This document shows, one piece after another, positions 6,210 to 8,220 of a stretch of DNA of 8,220 nt. The DNA lies in NCBI GenBank assembly GCA_015229165.1, contig JADGCD010000086.1:1-8220 (forward strand), written 5' to 3'. The notes beneath the pieces are model-generated. The model saw only the letters and a program-made list of their open reading frames with translations, was not told the DNA's origin and searched no databases. The position numbers and the translations under genes are program-made. The stretch comes from Nitrospinota bacterium (GTDB taxonomy: Bacteria > Nitrospinota_A > UBA7883 > JADGGD01). Within the stretch, counting starts at the first letter, position 1, and every line of letters begins with the position of its first letter.

Positions 6210-7144
6210 TGCGCGATTCCCTGAAAGCCCTCCTGACGCTGGCGGCGGTGACCGTCGCGTCTACCTTGCTGACGCTGGCGCTTCTCTCCCACTGGGGGGG
6301 GGAGGAGGTTCCGGTTCCGACGGTGGCGGGGCTTCCCCTGATCGACGCCATCGACCGGCTCGACCGGGAGGGGCTGACGGTGGCGGTGACCGGTTTCGAC
6401 TACTCCCCCACCGTCGGTCGGGAAGGGGTCATCGACCAGACGCCGTTGGCCGGGAAATCCCTCCGCCGGGGCGAGGGGGTGAGCGTGACCGTGAGCCGGG
6501 GGAGCCGGACCGTCACCATCCCCCCGCTGGCGGGGCTCCCCCTCCTCGAAGCCGGGGCGCTTCTCGCCGCGGCGCAGATGAAAAACCCCGCCCTGCTGCG
6601 AATGCCGTCGTCGGCGCCGGAGGGGACGACGCTGGCCCAATATCCGGCGCCGGGCGCCGTCGTCCCCCGGGAGGAGAGAGCGACGCTCCTCGTCTCCTCC
6701 GGCCCCGAGCCCCGGTACCTTGCGTCGCCCGACTTCACCGGGCTCCCCCTCCTGACGGTCATGGAGCGGGTGAAGCGGTTGGAGCTGCGGATTTCCGAGG
6801 TCGTCTACATCCACGACGAGCGGGTGGAGCAGGGGACGGTTCTCTCGCAACAGCCCCCCGTCGGCAAACGGATGAGGGCCGGATCGTTCCTGTCGCTGAC
6901 CGTCAGCGACGGCGGGGAGGCGGGCGCGGGGGGGCGGTTCCTCTACTACACCGTCCCTGACGGTCCGGCGGCGGTTCGGGTGACGCTGACGCAAGAGAAT
7001 GACAACGGGGCCAAGCAGATCTACGACCGGGTCCACCGGCCCGGCGACACCTTCTCCGTTCTTGTGTCGATGGCCGGAGAGACGGCGGTGAAGATCTTCC
7101 TCGACAACGAGCTGGCCGACGTCCGCCGGTTCCCCGTCCCATGA
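6209..7144 (+). CDS. Membrane-anchored protein with three PASTA domains, no kinase
   Basis: A 311-residue protein with a short cytoplasmic N-terminus, one transmembrane segment (about 7-27), and an extracytoplasmic part of three PASTA domains: about 33-97, 101-165 and 170-234. Each shows the usual layout: P.(L/F).GLPL near its start, a long helix, a G-x-(V/T)-(I/L)-x-Q-x-P-x-(A/V)-G turn, and a closing V/L-x-V-S strand. A fourth, beta-rich domain (about 243-309) contains QIYDRVHRPGD and IFLDNELADVRRF. PASTA domains bind peptidoglycan fragments or related ligands when attached to Ser/Thr kinases or penicillin-binding proteins, but neither catalytic domain is here, so its role is unknown. It starts within the rsmB stop (TGATG) and ends within the rsmI start (ATGA), so translation is probably coupled. 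A nine-G run (6294-6302) falls just after the membrane segment. Confidence 0.85.
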   Translation: MRDSLKALLTLAAVTVASTLLTLALLSHWGGEEVPVPTVAGLPLIDAIDRLDREGLTVAVTGFDYSPTVGREGVIDQTPLAGKSLRRGEGVSVTVSRGSRTVTIPPLAGLPLLEAGALLAAAQMKNPALLRMPSSAPEGTTLAQYPAPGAVVPREERATLLVSSGPEPRYLASPDFTGLPLLTVMERVKRLELRISEVVYIHDERVEQGTVLSQQPPVGKRMRAGSFLSLTVSDGGEAGAGGRFLYYTVPDGPAAVRVTLTQENDNGAKQIYDRVHRPGDTFSVLVSMAGETAVKIFLDNELADVRRFPVP

Positions 7145-7866
7145 GCGAAGGACGCCTGCTGCTGGTCGGGACGCCGTTGGGGAACCTGGCCGATTTCACC
7201 CCCCGGGCCGTGGAGGCGCTGTCCACGGCGAACATCGTCGCCTGCGAAGACACCCGCCATTCCCGCGTGTTGTTCGACCATTACGACCTTCGCCCCGCGT
7301 CGGTGGTCAGCTACCACGCCCACAACCTCGACCGGATGACCCCCAAACTGGTGGAGGCGATGGCGGGGGGCGAGACCGTGGCGTTGATCTCCGACGCCGG
7401 CACCCCCGGCATCAGCGATCCCGGCGCGCCGCTGGTGAAAGCCGCACTCGAAGCGGGGATCGTCGTCGTTCCCATCCCCGGCCCCACGGCGCCGATTCTG
7501 GCCGTCACCGCCTCCGGGTTCCCGAGCCACCGGTTCGTCTACGAAGGGTTCATCCCCCGCAAGAAGGGGCGCCAGACCATGATGGAAAGCTGGCGGGAAG
7601 AGAAACGGACGGTCATCTTTCTGGAATCGCCCCAGCGGATCGTGAAGACGCTAAAGGAAATGGCCGACCGGATCGGCCCCCGTCAGGTCTGCGTCGCCCG
7701 GGAATTGACGAAGAAGTTTGAGGAGTTCCTGCGGGGGGATCTGGCCGCCGTCGCCGCCACGCTGGAGGTGCGCGGCTCGGTGAAAGGGGAGATCACCGTC
7801 GTCCTCGCCCCGGCCAAGTGGAAGGGGGAGGCGCGGGAAGAAGAGGAAGAGGACGAGCGCCTTTAA
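7141..7866 (+). CDS. rsmI: 16S rRNA (cytidine-1402-2'-O)-methyltransferase RsmI
   Basis: A 241-residue member of the tetrapyrrole-methylase fold that uses SAM to methylate the 2'-OH of C1402 in the 16S rRNA decoding centre. Visible signatures are VGTPLGNLADFTPRA (9-23), ACEDTRHSR (34-42), SYHAHN (57-62), ALISDAGTPGISDPG (81-95), PIPGPTAPI (111-119) and FPSHRFVYEGFIPRKKGR (127-144), with ESPQRI and ARELTKKFEEF further on. The E. coli enzyme is about 286 residues. This one stops after the methylase core (GEITVVLAP, 216-224) and ends in an acidic tail, EEEEEDERL, so the small C-terminal helix-turn-helix domain is missing. The ATG is fixed by the ATGA overlap with the PASTA gene. No independent ribosome-binding site is evident. 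It closes the operon 29 bases before the converging gene's stop. Confidence 0.94.
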   Translation: MSEGRLLLVGTPLGNLADFTPRAVEALSTANIVACEDTRHSRVLFDHYDLRPASVVSYHAHNLDRMTPKLVEAMAGGETVALISDAGTPGISDPGAPLVKAALEAGIVVVPIPGPTAPILAVTASGFPSHRFVYEGFIPRKKGRQTMMESWREEKRTVIFLESPQRIVKTLKEMADRIGPRQVCVARELTKKFEEFLRGDLAAVAATLEVRGSVKGEITVVLAPAKWKGEAREEEEEDERL

Positions 7867-7895
7867 ACGGCGTATCCCTCCTCCGCTCATTTCTC

Positions 7896-8220
7896 CTACC
7901 TGCCGAGGCCGAGAAACGGATAGCGTAACTTGGCCATGTACCATTTCTCGAAGGCCCATTTCAGCCAGTGGGCCCACCTCCCCTTCTTGTGGATCAGCCG
8001 GTTGCGGGGGGGAAGGAGCGGATCGGCGCTCAGGTAGAACGCGCTATCCCCGGCGTCGGCGATGCAGGTGACGGAGAGCCGTTTACCCGACACCTTCTCC
8101 CCCCCCCGGATGTCGGCGGCGATGTTATGGGCCACCCGGCGGGCCATCACCTCTGTCATCTGGCCGGTCTTCGGGAACGCGCAGGGGGCGTCGTGTCTCG
8201 GCCCGTCGTACGAGGCGGCT
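7896..8220 (-). CDS. sqr: Sulfide:quinone oxidoreductase-like FAD flavoprotein, C-terminal 107 residues (5' end beyond window)
   Basis: The frame is open from the window edge and ends in TAG at 7896-7898; the start lies to the right. SQR oxidises sulfide at the membrane surface and passes electrons to quinone. The visible part matches the end of this flavoprotein family. It has FPKTGQMTEVMARRVAHNIA, where the PKTG turn and helix normally close the FAD site, and CIADAGDSAF, which I recall as the place of a redox cysteine in SQRs. It finishes with an aromatic and basic amphipathic C-terminus (KWAFEKWYMAKLRYPFLG) of the sort that inserts in the membrane and lines the quinone site. The N-terminal FAD-binding part and the other catalytic cysteines are outside the window, so a related type II NADH dehydrogenase-like or flavocytochrome c family member is not excluded. 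Bases 8099-8107 are a nine-C run (G on the coding strand). It converges on rsmI with a 29-base gap. Confidence 0.7.
   Translation of the reverse strand, partial: AASYDGPRHDAPCAFPKTGQMTEVMARRVAHNIAADIRGGEKVSGKRLSVTCIADAGDSAFYLSADPLLPPRNRLIHKKGRWAHWLKWAFEKWYMAKLRYPFLGLGR

Noticed and set aside
7857..7873. Short CGCC-N7-GGCG hairpin over the rsmI stop codon as a terminator
   Set aside because: Only four to five base pairs and no T run after it on either strand.
1..8220. Defence system, CRISPR array, prophage or insertion sequence
   Set aside because: All substantial coding regions are explained by housekeeping, surface or sulfur-metabolism families. No transposase, integrase, nuclease, toxin or regular spaced repeats were seen.

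Overview
The window reads as a stretch of chromosome from a GC-rich, diderm (Gram-negative-type) bacterium. Hand counts of single 60-base lines give about 82% GC inside rsmB (5401-5460), 55-57% inside the leucine-rich-repeat part of a large lipoprotein gene (1741-1800, 1981-2040) and 37-40% in the one real intergenic region (4201-4320). An outer-membrane-type lipoprotein signal, a sulfide:quinone oxidoreductase-like gene and PASTA/Fn3-like/LRR proteins fit a deltaproteobacterial or related environmental lineage, but this is only an impression and the species cannot be named from the sequence.

Left part (1-4152, minus strand): the window opens inside dnaG (primase; 275 N-terminal residues, cut in the TOPRIM domain). 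It is preceded by yqeY (GatB/YqeY family), which ends 10 bases before dnaG begins. This is the yqeY-dnaG core of the macromolecular-synthesis operon, but the rpsU gene often found upstream is not here. Instead, a 909-residue lipoprotein gene lies upstream on the same strand, closed off by a 12-bp hairpin terminator. A good sigma70-type promoter (TTGACA, 17-base spacer, CATATT) between terminator and yqeY should drive yqeY-dnaG independently. The lipoprotein is a mosaic: lipobox signal, disordered linker, two copies of a 100-residue Trp/Tyr/Cys-rich domain, two copies of a 118-residue Fn3-like domain, then about ten LRRs and a Cys-containing cap.

Middle (4153-4464): a 312-base AT-richer divergent intergenic region that must hold the promoters for the lipoprotein (leftward) and the HIT operon (rightward).

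Right part (4465-7866, plus strand): four genes that overlap head to tail by 16, 1 and 4 bases and so look like one operon: a HIT-family nucleotide hydrolase, rsmB (16S rRNA m5C967 methyltransferase), a membrane-anchored protein with three PASTA domains and no kinase, and rsmI (16S rRNA 2'-O-methyl C1402). Two of the four are decoding-region rRNA methyltransferases, so the operon mainly serves ribosome maturation; the PASTA protein is the odd member. Converging on it from the right edge is the C-terminal part of a sulfide:quinone oxidoreductase-like flavoprotein gene (7896-8220, minus).

I see no CRISPR array, rRNA or tRNA gene, insertion sequence or defence system. Most of the window is housekeeping; the most unusual items are the mosaic LRR lipoprotein (including its internal composition shift and repeat homogenisation), the kinase-less PASTA protein inside an rRNA-methylation operon, and recurrent G/C homopolymer tracts of 8-9 bases.
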